Origin: Brevundimonas sp.
GTDB lineage: Bacteria > Pseudomonadota > Alphaproteobacteria > Caulobacterales > Caulobacteraceae
Assembly: GCF_013912065.1 (NCBI RefSeq)
Contig: NZ_JACESA010000001.1
Coordinates: 124,001-188,000, forward strand
Reading direction: 5' to 3'
DNA: 64,000 bases
Below are positions 1-9,465 of this stretch, piece after piece. The translations under genes and the position numbers were made by a program. The notes beneath the pieces were generated by a model. It did not search any database, was not told the origin of the DNA, and saw only the letters and a list, made by a program, of their open reading frames with translations. Each line of letters begins with the position of its first letter. Positions within the stretch are counted from its first letter, which is position 1.

Positions 1-278
<278 letters not shown>

Positions 279-289
279 ACCAATGAATT

Positions 290-325
290 CTCGGCGGAGA
301 ATCAGCGTTCTCCGCCGAGTTCTTA
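290..325 (+). terminator. Rho-independent terminator after enolase
   Basis: A perfect 12-bp inverted repeat, CTCGGCGGAGAA (290-301) and TTCTCCGCCGAG (308-319), is separated by six bases and followed by a short T-rich stretch (TTCTT). It begins 11 bases after the eno stop and separates eno from the ftsB-like gene. Confidence 0.8.
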
Positions 326-404
326 CGGTCAAGCTACATTTTATTAGGCATTTTCGGGCACCCTTCCTGAACTGTGTATTTCGCGCTCAGAAGGAGCGTC
401 TGTA

Positions 405-716
405 TTGCCTGAACGGATGAAACCGTACCGCCTGTCCGCCGCTCTTCTGTTGCTGCTCGTCTATCTCGGCGTGCAGGCTCTGACGGGCGAGCGCGGTCTG
501 CTGAGCGGATCGTCACGCGACGCCCTGATGGGGCAGCGCGAGGATCAGCTCGCCCATCTGACCGAACAGCGCCGCGATCTGGAAACGCGAGTGCGCTATC
601 TGCGCACGGACAGCCTGTCAAAGGACCTGCTGGAGGAACGCGCGCGCGCCGTTCTCGGCTTTTCCGATCCGCGCGACTATGTGATCCGCGTTCAGGCGCA
701 ACCCGTTCAAGGGTGA
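405..716 (+). CDS. ftsB: FtsB/DivIC-like septum formation initiator
   Basis: This is a small bitopic division protein of the FtsB/DivIC family, expected to form a coiled-coil complex with FtsL and FtsQ in the divisome. The 103 residues show a short cytoplasmic start, one membrane segment (about residues 10-27, LSAALLLLLVYLGVQAL), then a charged heptad-rich helix (about 40-75) and a short periplasmic tail. The start is a TTG at 405 with AGGAG at 392-396, eight bases upstream; the next ATG, at 417, is too far from that site. The position between eno and pdhA is typical of alphaproteobacteria. Confidence 0.85.
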   Translation: MPERMKPYRLSAALLLLLVYLGVQALTGERGLLSGSSRDALMGQREDQLAHLTEQRRDLETRVRYLRTDSLSKDLLEERARAVLGFSDPRDYVIRVQAQPVQG

Positions 717-813
717 AAATCTCCGCCGCTTGAACTATTGTTACAGGCTGGGTCGCCCCCCTTTGCGTTCCGGGAAGGAAGGCTGCTAAAGCCCCCTTCC
801 GTAACGATAAGAA

Positions 814-832
814 GGCGCCGCTCCCCGGCGCC
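814..832 (+). other. Hairpin in the pdhA leader
   Basis: GGCGCCG (814-820) can pair with CGGCGCC (826-832) just upstream of the pdhA ribosome-binding site (GGGAG near 838-842). The 133-base gap between the ftsB-like gene and pdhA also holds an imperfect G/A-rich hairpin near 770-801. No T tract follows either, so an mRNA leader structure is as likely as termination. No known riboswitch was recognised. Confidence 0.3.
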
Positions 833-849
833 TAGCCGGGAGATGCCGG

Positions 850-1878
850 ATGGCGAAAGCCCCAGCCAAAGCCGCTCAGACCACAGCGCCTGACAAGCTT
901 TCAAATACGCCTTCGGCGTCCAAGGAGGATCTTCTCCGCTTTTACCGTGAGATGGTTCTCATCCGCCGCTTCGAAGAGCGTGCGGGCCAACTGTACGGCA
1001 TGGGCCTGATCGGGGGCTTCTGCCACCTGTATATCGGCCAGGAAGCCGTGGCCGTCGGCGTTCAGGAGAGCGTCAAACAGGGCCACGACAAGATCATTAC
1101 CGGCTACCGCGACCACGGTCACATGCTGGCCGCCGGCATGGACCCGAAAGAGGTCATGGCAGAGCTGACCGGCCGCATCGGCGGCTCGTCCAAGGGCAAG
1201 GGCGGGTCGATGCACATGTTCGACGTGCCGACTGGCTTCTATGGCGGTCACGGCATCGTCGGCGCCCAGGTTTCGCTGGGCACCGGCCTGGCCTTCGCCG
1301 GCAAGTACCGCGGCGACGATTCGGTGGCCTTCGTCTATTTCGGCGACGGCGCCTCGAACCAGGGTCAGGTCTACGAGAGCTTCAACATGGCCCAGCTGTG
1401 GAAGCTGCCGGCCATCTACATCATCGAGAACAACCAGTACGCCATGGGCACGAGCATCGAACGCTCGTCGTCCACGACCCAGCTGAGCCAGCGGGGCGCC
1501 AGCTTCGGCATCCCCGGCGAACAGGTGGACGGCATGGATGTTCTGGCCGTGCGTGACGCGGTCAAGAAGGCCGTCGAGCGCGCCCGCGCCGGCGAGGGCC
1601 CCTACATCCTCGAGGTCAAGACCTACCGCTATCGGGGTCACTCAATGTCCGACCCGGCCAAATACCGGACCAAGGAAGAGGTGGACGAGGTCAAGAAGAC
1701 GCGCGACCCGATCGACCATATCAAGGTCCTGCTGGCCGCCGCCAACGCGACGGAAGACGAGCTGAAGGCCATCGACAACGAGATCAAGGCCATCGTCGCC
1801 GAGGCCGTTCAATTCGCCCAAGAAAGCCCGGAGCCCGATCCGTCCGAGCTCTATACCGACGTCTACGTGGAGGCCTGA
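850..1878 (+). CDS. pdhA: Pyruvate dehydrogenase E1 component, alpha subunit
   Basis: This is the thiamine-diphosphate-binding alpha subunit of the heterotetrameric pyruvate dehydrogenase E1, which decarboxylates pyruvate and passes the acetyl group to lipoyl-E2. The 342-residue length is usual for the alphaproteobacterial form. The ThDP/Mg motif begins with GDG at residues 165-167 and ends at ENN near residue 193. Residues around 100-125 (KGKGGSMHMFD) match the conserved phosphorylation-loop region of the family. The first 20 or so residues are Ala/Pro/Lys-rich and poorly conserved. It leads an operon with pdhB, pdhC, a glutathione peroxidase gene and lpd. Confidence 0.97.
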   Translation: MAKAPAKAAQTTAPDKLSNTPSASKEDLLRFYREMVLIRRFEERAGQLYGMGLIGGFCHLYIGQEAVAVGVQESVKQGHDKIITGYRDHGHMLAAGMDPKEVMAELTGRIGGSSKGKGGSMHMFDVPTGFYGGHGIVGAQVSLGTGLAFAGKYRGDDSVAFVYFGDGASNQGQVYESFNMAQLWKLPAIYIIENNQYAMGTSIERSSSTTQLSQRGASFGIPGEQVDGMDVLAVRDAVKKAVERARAGEGPYILEVKTYRYRGHSMSDPAKYRTKEEVDEVKKTRDPIDHIKVLLAAANATEDELKAIDNEIKAIVAEAVQFAQESPEPDPSELYTDVYVEA

Positions 1879-1881
1879 TCC

Positions 1882-3258
1882 GTGACCGACATCCTCATGC
1901 CGGCGCTGTCCCCCACGATGGAAGAGGGCACGCTCACCAAATGGCACATCAAGGCAGGCGACACCGTGTCGGCCGGCCAGGTGATCGCCGAGATCGAAAC
2001 CGACAAGGCCACGATGGAAGTCGAGGCCGTGGATGAGGGCGAAGTGCTCGAAATCCTCGTCGCCGAGGGTTCGGAAAACGTGAAGGTCAATACGCCGATC
2101 GCGCGCCTGTCGGGCGACGATGCGGGAGCGACCCCGGCGACCAACGCCGCCTCCGCTCCGGCTGCCGTGGCCAAGCTCGAGGCCGCCGAGGCCAAGTCGG
2201 GCGACCCGGAAAAGGCGCCGGCCCAGACCGCCAGCCCGAAGGTCCAACTGCGCGATCCGGAAATCCCGGCCGACGCCAAACTGGTCAAGACGACCATCCG
2301 CGACGCTCTGCGCGACGCGATGGCCGAAGAAATGCGTCGCGACGACAAGGTCTTCCTGATCGGCGAGGAAGTCGCCCAGTATCAGGGCGCCTACAAGGTC
2401 AGCCGCGAACTGCTGCAGGAGTTCGGCGACCAGCGTGTCGTGGACACTCCGATCACCGAGCACGGTTTCGCCGGCCTGGGCGTCGGCGCCGCTATGGCGG
2501 GGCTGAAGCCCATCGTCGAGTTCATGACGTTCAACTTCGCCATGCAGGCGATCGACCACATCATCAACTCGGCCGCCAAGACGCTGTATATGTCGGGCGG
2601 TCAGATCAAGGCGCCCATCGTCTTCCGCGGTCCGAACGGCGCGGCGTCGCGAGTCGGCGCCCAGCACAGCCAGGACTATTCGGCCTGGTACGCCCAGGTG
2701 CCGGGCCTGAAGGTGATCGCGCCCTATGACGCGGCCGACGCCAAGGGCCTGCTGAAGGCCGCGATCCGCGACCCGAACCCGATCGTCTTCCTCGAACACG
2801 AGATGATGTACGGCCTCGAGTTCGACGTGCCCGAGGTCGAGGACTATGTCCTGCCGATCGGCAAGGCCAAGGTCCGTCGCGAAGGCAAGGACGTCACCAT
2901 CACGGCGCACAGCCGCATGGTCGGCTTCGCCCTGCAGGCCGCCGAGAAACTGGCCGAGGAAGGCATCGAGTGCGAGGTCGTCGATCTGCGCACCCTGCGT
3001 CCGCTGGACACCGACACCATCGTCGAAAGCGTCAAGAAGACCAGCCGCCTGGTCTCGGCCGAAGAGGGCTGGGGTCCGATGGGCGTCGGCGCCGAGGTTG
3101 TGGCGCGGGTCATCGAACACGCCTTCGACTATCTGGACGCCCCGCCGCTGCGGGTGCACCAGGAAGATGTGCCGCTGCCTTACGCCGCCAATCTGGAAGC
3201 CCTGTCGCTGCCGGGCGTGGACAAGATCATCGCAGCTGTGAAGCAGGTGATGGCATGA
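1882..3258 (+). CDS. pdhB: Pyruvate dehydrogenase E1 component, beta subunit, with N-terminal lipoyl domain
   Basis: This is the beta subunit of the pyruvate dehydrogenase E1 heterotetramer. The start is GTG at 1882, three bases after the pdhA stop, with GGAG nine bases upstream. Residues 1-80 form a complete biotinyl/lipoyl domain with the modifiable Lys at position 42 in [11 protein letters not shown]. An Ala/Pro/Lys linker follows, and from about residue 130 a transketolase-type pyrimidine domain and C-terminal domain (E1 beta core). At 458 residues it is about 130 longer than plain PdhB because of the lipoyl domain, a known feature in many alphaproteobacteria. Its stop overlaps the pdhC start (ATGA). 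Confidence 0.97.
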   Translation: MTDILMPALSPTMEEGTLTKWHIKAGDTVSAGQVIAEIETDKATMEVEAVDEGEVLEILVAEGSENVKVNTPIARLSGDDAGATPATNAASAPAAVAKLEAAEAKSGDPEKAPAQTASPKVQLRDPEIPADAKLVKTTIRDALRDAMAEEMRRDDKVFLIGEEVAQYQGAYKVSRELLQEFGDQRVVDTPITEHGFAGLGVGAAMAGLKPIVEFMTFNFAMQAIDHIINSAAKTLYMSGGQIKAPIVFRGPNGAASRVGAQHSQDYSAWYAQVPGLKVIAPYDAADAKGLLKAAIRDPNPIVFLEHEMMYGLEFDVPEVEDYVLPIGKAKVRREGKDVTITAHSRMVGFALQAAEKLAEEGIECEVVDLRTLRPLDTDTIVESVKKTSRLVSAEEGWGPMGVGAEVVARVIEHAFDYLDAPPLRVHQEDVPLPYAANLEALSLPGVDKIIAAVKQVMA

Positions 3259-4541
3259 CCGACATCCTGATGCCCGCCCTGTCTCCGACCATGGAGGAGG
3301 GCGTCCTGGCCAAGTGGCACGTCAAGGTAGGCGACGTCGTCTCCGCCGGGGACGTGATCGCCGAGATCGAAACCGACAAGGCCACGATGGAAGTTGAGGC
3401 CGTGGACGAAGGCGAGATCACCGACATCCTGGTCGCCGAAGGGACGGAGGGCGTGAAGGTCAATACGCCCATCGCCCGCCTGAAGGACGAAGGCGGGGCG
3501 GCTGCGCCCAAGCCCGCAGCAAAGGCGGAAGAGGCCCCGAAGGCCGCTCCGGCCGCCGCTGAGGCGCCCAAGGCGGCCGCACCGGCGGCTGCCCCCGCTC
3601 CGGCCGCGCCGAAGTCGGACAGTGGCGAACGCATCTTCTCGTCGCCCCTGGCGCGTCGGATCGCCGCCCAGAACGGCGTCGATCTGAAGTCGGTCAAGGG
3701 CACCGGCCCGCACGGCCGGATCGTCAAGCGCGACGTCGAAGCCGCCGGCAAGGGCGCCGCCCAACCGGCCGCCGCATCGACCGCCGCCGCCGCGACCTCG
3801 GGCATTGCGCCGCGTCAGGTGCAGTCGCTGGCCCAGATGGGGATCCCGGACGGCAGCTACGACCTGATCCCGCTGGACGGGATGAAGAAGGCCGTGGCGC
3901 GTCGCATGGTCGACAGCATCCAGAACGTGCCCCACTTCCCGCTGTTCATCGACTGCGAGATCGACCAGCTGATGGCGGTCCGCGCCAAGGTCAACAAGAT
4001 GCTGGAGCCGCAGGGCGTCAAGGTGTCGGTCAACGACTTCGTCATCAAGGCCGCGGCCCTGGCGCTGAAGATGGTGCCCGAGGCCAACGCCTCGTACACG
4101 CCCGAAGGCATCGCCATGCACCACAACGCCGACGTCTCGATGGCGGTGGCGATCGACGGCGGCCTGATCACCCCGATCATCAAGAAGGCCGAGACCAAGG
4201 GTCTGGCGCAGATCGCGACCGAGTCCAAGGACCTGGCCAAGCGCGCCCGCGAACGCAAGCTGAAGCCCGAAGAGTTCCAGGGCGGCACCTTCTCGGTGTC
4301 CAACCTGGGCATGTTCGGCATCAAGCAGTTCACCTCGATTATCAATGAGCCCCAGGGCTGTATCATGAGCGTGGGCGCGGGCGAGCAGCGCGCGGTCGTC
4401 AAGGACGGTCAGATCGTGGCGGCCACCGTCATGACCGTGACCCTGACCTGCGATCACCGCGTGGTGGACGGCGCGACCGGCGCCCGCTTCCTGCAGGCGT
4501 TCAAGCCGCTGATCGAAGATCCCGTCGCGATGCTGGCTTAA
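3255..4541 (+). CDS. pdhC: Dihydrolipoamide acetyltransferase (E2 of pyruvate dehydrogenase)
   Basis: E2 transfers the acetyl group from lipoyllysine to CoA and forms the core of the complex. It has 428 residues. The lipoyl domain (1-80, Lys42) is nearly identical to that of PdhB, which suggests duplication. An Ala/Pro-rich linker follows (about 80-120), then the peripheral-subunit-binding domain (about 128-163, [15 protein letters not shown]), then the catalytic acetyltransferase domain with His401 and Asp405 in DHRVVDG. The ATG overlaps the pdhB stop by four bases, so translation is probably coupled. The long in-frame extension upstream runs antiparallel to no conserved domain and is not part of the gene. 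Confidence 0.97.
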   Translation: MTDILMPALSPTMEEGVLAKWHVKVGDVVSAGDVIAEIETDKATMEVEAVDEGEITDILVAEGTEGVKVNTPIARLKDEGGAAAPKPAAKAEEAPKAAPAAAEAPKAAAPAAAPAPAAPKSDSGERIFSSPLARRIAAQNGVDLKSVKGTGPHGRIVKRDVEAAGKGAAQPAAASTAAAATSGIAPRQVQSLAQMGIPDGSYDLIPLDGMKKAVARRMVDSIQNVPHFPLFIDCEIDQLMAVRAKVNKMLEPQGVKVSVNDFVIKAAALALKMVPEANASYTPEGIAMHHNADVSMAVAIDGGLITPIIKKAETKGLAQIATESKDLAKRARERKLKPEEFQGGTFSVSNLGMFGIKQFTSIINEPQGCIMSVGAGEQRAVVKDGQIVAATVMTVTLTCDHRVVDGATGARFLQAFKPLIEDPVAMLA

Positions 4542-4556
4542 GGGGAGGGTGAGGTC

Positions 4557-5036
<480 letters not shown>

Positions 5037-5038
5037 TC

Positions 5039-6445
5039 ATGGCTGCTGAATTCGATCTCGTCGTCATCGGCTCGGGCCCCGGCGGTTACGTCGCGGCCAT
5101 CCGCGCCAGCCAACTGGGCCAGAAGGTCGCCATCGTCGAGCGCGAGAACCTGGGCGGCATCTGCCTGAACTGGGGCTGTATCCCGACCAAGGCCCTGCTG
5201 AAGTCCGGCGAGAAGTTCGAGAGCCTGAGCCATCTGAAGGAATACGGCCTGTCGGCGTCCGGCGCGTCGTTCGACTTCGACGCCATCATCCAGCGCTCGC
5301 GCGGCGTGGCGGCGACGATGAACAAGGGCGTCGCCTTCCTGATGAAGAAGAACAAGATCGAGGTGATCGAGGGTTCGGCCAAGCTGGAAAAGGGCGCCGC
5401 GGCGCCCAAGGTTGTGATCGCGCTGAAGGCCGGCGGGTCGCGCACGGTCGAGGCCAAGTCGGTCATGCTGGCCGTCGGCGCCCGCGCCCGCGCCCTGCCG
5501 CAGATCGGCCTGGAGGCTGACGGTGACAAGATCTGGGCCTATCGCGACGCCCTGGCGCCGAAGAAGCTGCCCAAGTCCTTCGTCGTCATCGGCTCAGGCG
5601 CCATCGGCATCGAGTTCGCCAGCTTCTATCGCGCCCTGGGCGCCGAGGTGACGGTCGTCGAGGCCGTCGAGCGCATCATGCCGGTCGAGGACGAGGAGGT
5701 CTCCAAGGCCGCCCAGAAGTCGTTCGAGAAGCGCGGCTTCAAGTTCAAGCTGGGCGCCAAGGTGACCAAGGTCACCAAGTCCGCCTCGGGCGTGAAGGTG
5801 GATGTCGAGATCGGCGGCAAGGCCGAGACCCTGGAGGCCGAGGTCTGCATCTCGGCCGTCGGCATCACCGCCAACACCGACGGCATCGGCCTGGAGGCGC
5901 TGGGCGTCGAACTGGACCGGGGTCACATCAAGACGGACGGTCACTGCCAGACCAACGTCAAGGGCCTGTTCGCCATCGGCGACTGCGCCGGGGCGCCCTG
6001 GTTGGCGCACAAGGCGTCGCACGAAGGCATTCACGCCGCCGAATTCATCGCCGGCTACAAGACCCCGAACGTCCATTCGCCCGTCGCCGGCTGCACCTAC
6101 GCCCAGCCGCAGGTCGCCTCGGTCGGCGTCACCGAACAGGCCGCCCGCGCCGAGAAGCGAGAGGTCAAGATCGGCCGCTTCCCGTTCCGCGTGAACGGCA
6201 AGGCCGTGGCCGCGGGCGAGGTGGACGGTTTCGTCAAGGTGATCTTCGACGCCAAGACCGGCGCCCTGATCGGCGCCCATATGATCGGCCACGAAGTGAC
6301 CGAGATGATCCAGGGCTATGTCACCGCCATCACCATGGAGGCGACAGAAGAAGACATCCACGGCATCGTCTATCCGCACCCGACCATGTCGGAGGCCATG
6401 CACGAGGCGGCGCTGGACGCCTATGGGCGCGTGATCCACATCTGA
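5039..6445 (+). CDS. lpdA: Dihydrolipoyl dehydrogenase (E3)
   Basis: This FAD-dependent pyridine-nucleotide disulfide oxidoreductase reoxidises dihydrolipoamide using NAD. It has 468 residues, the usual size. The N-terminal FAD-binding motif is VIGSGPGGYVAAIRA (about residues 9-23). The redox-active disulfide is Cys42-Cys47 in GGICLNWGCIPTK. The NAD-binding motif is near residues 181-200 (VIGSGAIGIEFASFY), and the C-terminal dimer interface carries the catalytic His-Glu in HPTMSE. It closes the pyruvate dehydrogenase operon and probably serves other 2-oxoacid dehydrogenases as well. Confidence 0.97.
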   Translation: MAAEFDLVVIGSGPGGYVAAIRASQLGQKVAIVERENLGGICLNWGCIPTKALLKSGEKFESLSHLKEYGLSASGASFDFDAIIQRSRGVAATMNKGVAFLMKKNKIEVIEGSAKLEKGAAAPKVVIALKAGGSRTVEAKSVMLAVGARARALPQIGLEADGDKIWAYRDALAPKKLPKSFVVIGSGAIGIEFASFYRALGAEVTVVEAVERIMPVEDEEVSKAAQKSFEKRGFKFKLGAKVTKVTKSASGVKVDVEIGGKAETLEAEVCISAVGITANTDGIGLEALGVELDRGHIKTDGHCQTNVKGLFAIGDCAGAPWLAHKASHEGIHAAEFIAGYKTPNVHSPVAGCTYAQPQVASVGVTEQAARAEKREVKIGRFPFRVNGKAVAAGEVDGFVKVIFDAKTGALIGAHMIGHEVTEMIQGYVTAITMEATEEDIHGIVYPHPTMSEAMHEAALDAYGRVIHI

Positions 6446-6529
6446 TTGCAGAAAATTTTTGCGCAAAGGTAGGGTAGGAGCCGTTTCAGTCGTCGTTAGG
6501 TCAGAGAGCTTGGCTTTGCATGACCGGAA

Positions 6530-7063
6530 ATGACGCTTCTTGCCTTCCCCTCGACCTGTGAGACGAATGTCGATGCATTGCGGCTGGTCATTCGTGCGCG
6601 CCGCACGATCCTGCGGGAGTTGCCTCGCCGTCTGACGTTTCAGGCGACGGCCGACGAACTCGGCGTCAGGGGCATTGATCTGGAAGCGGCCTTCGCCCGC
6701 CTTCACACCAACGCCCGCCTTTTCATGCGCGTGGCCCGACTGTTGAAGCTTCACGAACAACTGAGGGCGGGCCAGGTGGATTCGGTGGGTTCCGCCCTCG
6801 TCCGCTGGGGGTTTCCGCGCTGCAGCGGCCAGGCGGCGGCGGACTACGAGTTTCTGTTCAGGGAGACACCCGAAGAAACCCTGTCGACCGCCGCCTGCAC
6901 GCCTTTCGCTTCCAGCTCGGAACCTGAGGAGTTCGACGATCCGGCGGCGATGATCGAGGCCCTGGCCCGCCTGGCGGGTCAGCTTCCGTCTAGCGGCGGG
7001 ATACGACAGAATACGAGCCAGTCGCCCCTGCCGACGCTCATTTCCCGGGTGTCGATCAGCTAG
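6530..7063 (+). CDS. AraC-like helix-turn-helix protein, small, no sensor domain
   Basis: This 177-residue protein has no recognisable N-terminal ligand-binding domain. Residues about 35-120 follow the AraC/XylS double helix-turn-helix plan: a TADELGV first turn, the linking helix with FMRVARLLKLHEQLRAG, then VGSALVRWGF as second turn, and a closing FRETPEETL block that matches the usual F-x-x-x-x-G-x-x-P-x-x-Y/R ending. This suggests a DNA-binding regulator made almost only of the DNA-binding unit, with an acidic, Ser-rich tail. It stands alone between lpd and the DUF3606 gene. The target is unknown. The assignment rests on pattern match and should be tested by profile search. Confidence 0.6.
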   Translation: MTLLAFPSTCETNVDALRLVIRARRTILRELPRRLTFQATADELGVRGIDLEAAFARLHTNARLFMRVARLLKLHEQLRAGQVDSVGSALVRWGFPRCSGQAAADYEFLFRETPEETLSTAACTPFASSSEPEEFDDPAAMIEALARLAGQLPSSGGIRQNTSQSPLPTLISRVSIS

Positions 7064-7077
7064 GTCCGGCGATTACG

Positions 7078-7260
7078 TCAGCGCTTCTTACCCAGTTCCG
7101 CCGCGATATCCTTGGTCATGCGGCCGACCTTGCGATGAGCGGCCGTGATCTGATCGCGGGTGACGCCCCAGCGCTTCATCCAGTATTCAACCGACTGACG
7201 CTCCGACAGGTCGATGCGGTCCTTGTCGATGAAGCCGCGCTTGTCCTTCAGGCCTGCCAT
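7078..7260 (-). CDS. DUF3606 domain protein
   Basis: This 60-residue basic protein matches the small DUF3606 family common in alphaproteobacteria and other soil bacteria. The pattern is DRIDLSERQSVEYWMKRWGVTRDQI, followed by a helix with Val-Gly, here in two halves around residues 15-50. Its function is unknown; related proteins are often stress-induced. It is monocistronic and lies between the AraC-like gene (convergent) and the family 2 glycosidase gene (same strand, upstream). Confidence 0.8.
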   Translation of the reverse strand: MAGLKDKRGFIDKDRIDLSERQSVEYWMKRWGVTRDQITAAHRKVGRMTKDIAAELGKKR

Positions 7261-7318
7261 GGTGTTTCCGTTTGCTGAGATAAATCCAGGGCTAGACTAG
7301 GCGGTTCGCGTCGGAGTG

Positions 7319-9379
7319 TCAGCGGCTCAGCCAGGCTGTGTCCAGCGTGACGCCCTCGCTCGTCAGTTCGATCCGGTTGAGACCAGGTTTCAGCTGCACA
7401 TCTGGCCAGACGGCCTCGTGGTCCACGACCTCTGCGGCCGATACGACGACGCCATTGACTTGGAGCGCCAGCGTCGGTCGGTTCGAAAAAGCACGAATGG
7501 CTGTCGTTGCCCCCGGCCGGGACGTCATCCTGCGATCGACGATGTGGGCCATGGGGGTTTGCGACCAGTTCGCCTGGTACCAATACCAGGCGTCCTTGCG
7601 TACAGACCGGTCATAGGTCACCAGCCCCTTGTCGTTGATGCCCGGCCGGTCGCCTTCGTTTCGACCGTCGGAAGCCAGGTCGAAACCGACCCAGATAAAG
7701 TTCGACCACAGCCAGGGCCGCTGGCGCAGTTCACGCCAATAGGCCTGGTGGAAGTCGGTCTGATATTGCTCGGGGTGCCAGTCGCCGTCGGGGCGAGGCC
7801 GGATGGGCGGGGTTTGTTGATGACGAACGCTGGCGCCGGCGCCGTACTCGCTCACCGCCATCGGTCGGTCCGGGGCGCGCGCATGTCGCTCGTCGGCCCA
7901 GGTCCCGATGCGGGCGAAGTCGTCGTCGTACCAGCCGAAATAGCGGTTGTAGGCGGTCAGGTCGGCGTGCAGCGCCTTTCGGTCCAGGTCATCCTGGCAG
8001 CAGTGGGCGTAGGCGGTAAGGCGTTGCGGGTCCTCGGCCTTGGCCACGGCCTGCATGCGGGCGATGGCGGCGTTCGCGGGATCGTCGGTGGCGTAGACTT
8101 CGTTGCCCAGACCCCAGATCACCACAGACGGGTGGTGCCGGTTCTGACGGATCAGTTCCGTCATCTGTTGGGCCAGATTGTCGGAAAAGGCCTGGGACGC
8201 ATCCACAGCGCCGTTCAGCGGCGCCTCGGTCCAGACCATGAGGCCCAGTTCATCAGCCAGGTCATAGGCGTGTTGCGGGTGCTGGAAATGCACGAACCGC
8301 AGTGCGCTGGAACCCATCTCGCTCATGATCTGGAAATCCTGGTCGATCTCCCAATCCTGGACGGCCAGTCCGCGCCCGGGGCGGCCGGCGTGGAAATAGT
8401 TGACCCCCCGCATCGGCGTGGCCACGCCGTTCAGCATGGCGCCCTGTACAGGATCGACTTTGAAGTCTCGCACTCCGGTCGCCAGCGTCACGACGTCCAC
8501 GACCTGGCCTGTCGCGTCGCGCACCGTCGTCTCGAGGGTGTACAGCTGCGGATCCGATACGCCGCGCCATAGTCGGGGGGCCTCCAGGCGGCCGGCCTCC
8601 TCGACCACCCGAATCGCGCCGGCGGCCACGGCGAAAGGCGCCTCCAGCACCATGGCTTCGAGACCTTGGGCGTCCAGCAGCCGCCAGCGCACTAGGCCGC
8701 GGGCCGTTTGAACTCCGTCGTTGGCGATTCGGGCCTGAAGGTCCAGATCGGCGGAGACGGCGCTGACACCCTGCGAAGTCATGACCACGCCGGGGCCGCC
8801 GAAATCCGCCAGGTCGATATGGAGCGGGGCCGTCTCGATCAGGCGGACAGGGCGATAGAGGCCGCCGAAAACGGTGAAGTCCCCACCCAAGGGGGCGACG
8901 TTCGTCGATCGTGAATCGACGCGGACGGCCAGCGTGTTCTCGCCGGGCCTCAACGCATCGGTGATGTCGAAGCGAAAGCGAGCGTAGCCGCCGTCGTGGC
9001 GTCCCACGGCTCGCCCGTTGACGAAGGCCTCTGTCTGAAGGGCGGCTCCGTCGAACTCGATCCATACGCGTCTGCCGGAAGAAGGAGCCACGAAGTTGGT
9101 CCTGTACCAGCCGACGCCACGGACATAGCCTCCGCCGTCTTCGCCGTCAGCACCGTTCCAGGTGTGAGGCAGACGCACCGACTTCCAGGACTGATCGTCC
9201 GCCGACGGCTGGGTCGAGGCGTCGATGTCGCCTTGATGAAAGCGCCAGGTCTGGTCGAGCGGATGGGTTCTCCGGCCCGGAACCTCCGCACTCGCCGCCG
9301 TCGCCAGCACCAGCAGGGACATCAGCAGCGACGCCGCCAGCGACTTTCCAATCCAGCTTATCATGTTCCGCCCCGCCAT
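7319..9379 (-). CDS. Secreted glycoside hydrolase family 2 protein (beta-galactosidase-like)
   Basis: This is a 686-residue retaining exo-glycosidase of family GH2, probably acting on beta-galactosides, beta-glucuronides or beta-mannosides; substrate cannot be fixed from sequence. It has an N-terminal Sec signal peptide ending near ATAASA, a jelly-roll sugar-binding domain (about 40-200), an immunoglobulin-like domain, then a TIM barrel. The acid/base Glu427 is in WGLGNE and the nucleophile Glu511 in VSEYGAG. The C-terminus carries a beta-sandwich domain. The start at 9379 is favoured by AGG six bases upstream; ATG 9364 is an alternative. A perfect inverted repeat overlaps the leader. No transporter or regulator is adjacent. 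Confidence 0.88.
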   Translation of the reverse strand: MAGRNMISWIGKSLAASLLMSLLVLATAASAEVPGRRTHPLDQTWRFHQGDIDASTQPSADDQSWKSVRLPHTWNGADGEDGGGYVRGVGWYRTNFVAPSSGRRVWIEFDGAALQTEAFVNGRAVGRHDGGYARFRFDITDALRPGENTLAVRVDSRSTNVAPLGGDFTVFGGLYRPVRLIETAPLHIDLADFGGPGVVMTSQGVSAVSADLDLQARIANDGVQTARGLVRWRLLDAQGLEAMVLEAPFAVAAGAIRVVEEAGRLEAPRLWRGVSDPQLYTLETTVRDATGQVVDVVTLATGVRDFKVDPVQGAMLNGVATPMRGVNYFHAGRPGRGLAVQDWEIDQDFQIMSEMGSSALRFVHFQHPQHAYDLADELGLMVWTEAPLNGAVDASQAFSDNLAQQMTELIRQNRHHPSVVIWGLGNEVYATDDPANAAIARMQAVAKAEDPQRLTAYAHCCQDDLDRKALHADLTAYNRYFGWYDDDFARIGTWADERHARAPDRPMAVSEYGAGASVRHQQTPPIRPRPDGDWHPEQYQTDFHQAYWRELRQRPWLWSNFIWVGFDLASDGRNEGDRPGINDKGLVTYDRSVRKDAWYWYQANWSQTPMAHIVDRRMTSRPGATTAIRAFSNRPTLALQVNGVVVSAAEVVDHEAVWPDVQLKPGLNRIELTSEGVTLDTAWLSR

Positions 9380-9385
9380 GCTGCG

Positions 9386-9402
9386 CCTGTAAGTTTTACA
9401 GG
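9386..9402. promoter_or_regulatory. Perfect inverted repeat over the GH2 ribosome-binding site (candidate operator or RNA hairpin)
   Basis: On the minus strand the sequence CCTGTAA-AAC-TTACAGG ends six bases before the ATG of the family 2 glycosidase, and its last bases are the AGG that serves as ribosome-binding site. It could be a repressor operator at the start of transcription or a translational hairpin. The regulator is not in the window. Confidence 0.5.
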
Positions 9403-9465
9403 CGAGGGAAAATTCATAGGCAGAACTATCAGGCCCGGCAAGTCGACGGGCGCTGAGGAGCGCGC

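Noticed and set aside
717-849. Riboswitch or small RNA upstream of pdhA
   Set aside because: Hairpins are present but no known riboswitch core, and no separate promoter was seen.
6458-6467. Ten-base palindrome TTTGCGCAAA after lpd
   Set aside because: Short, with no good promoter boxes around it; may be chance or part of a weak terminator.
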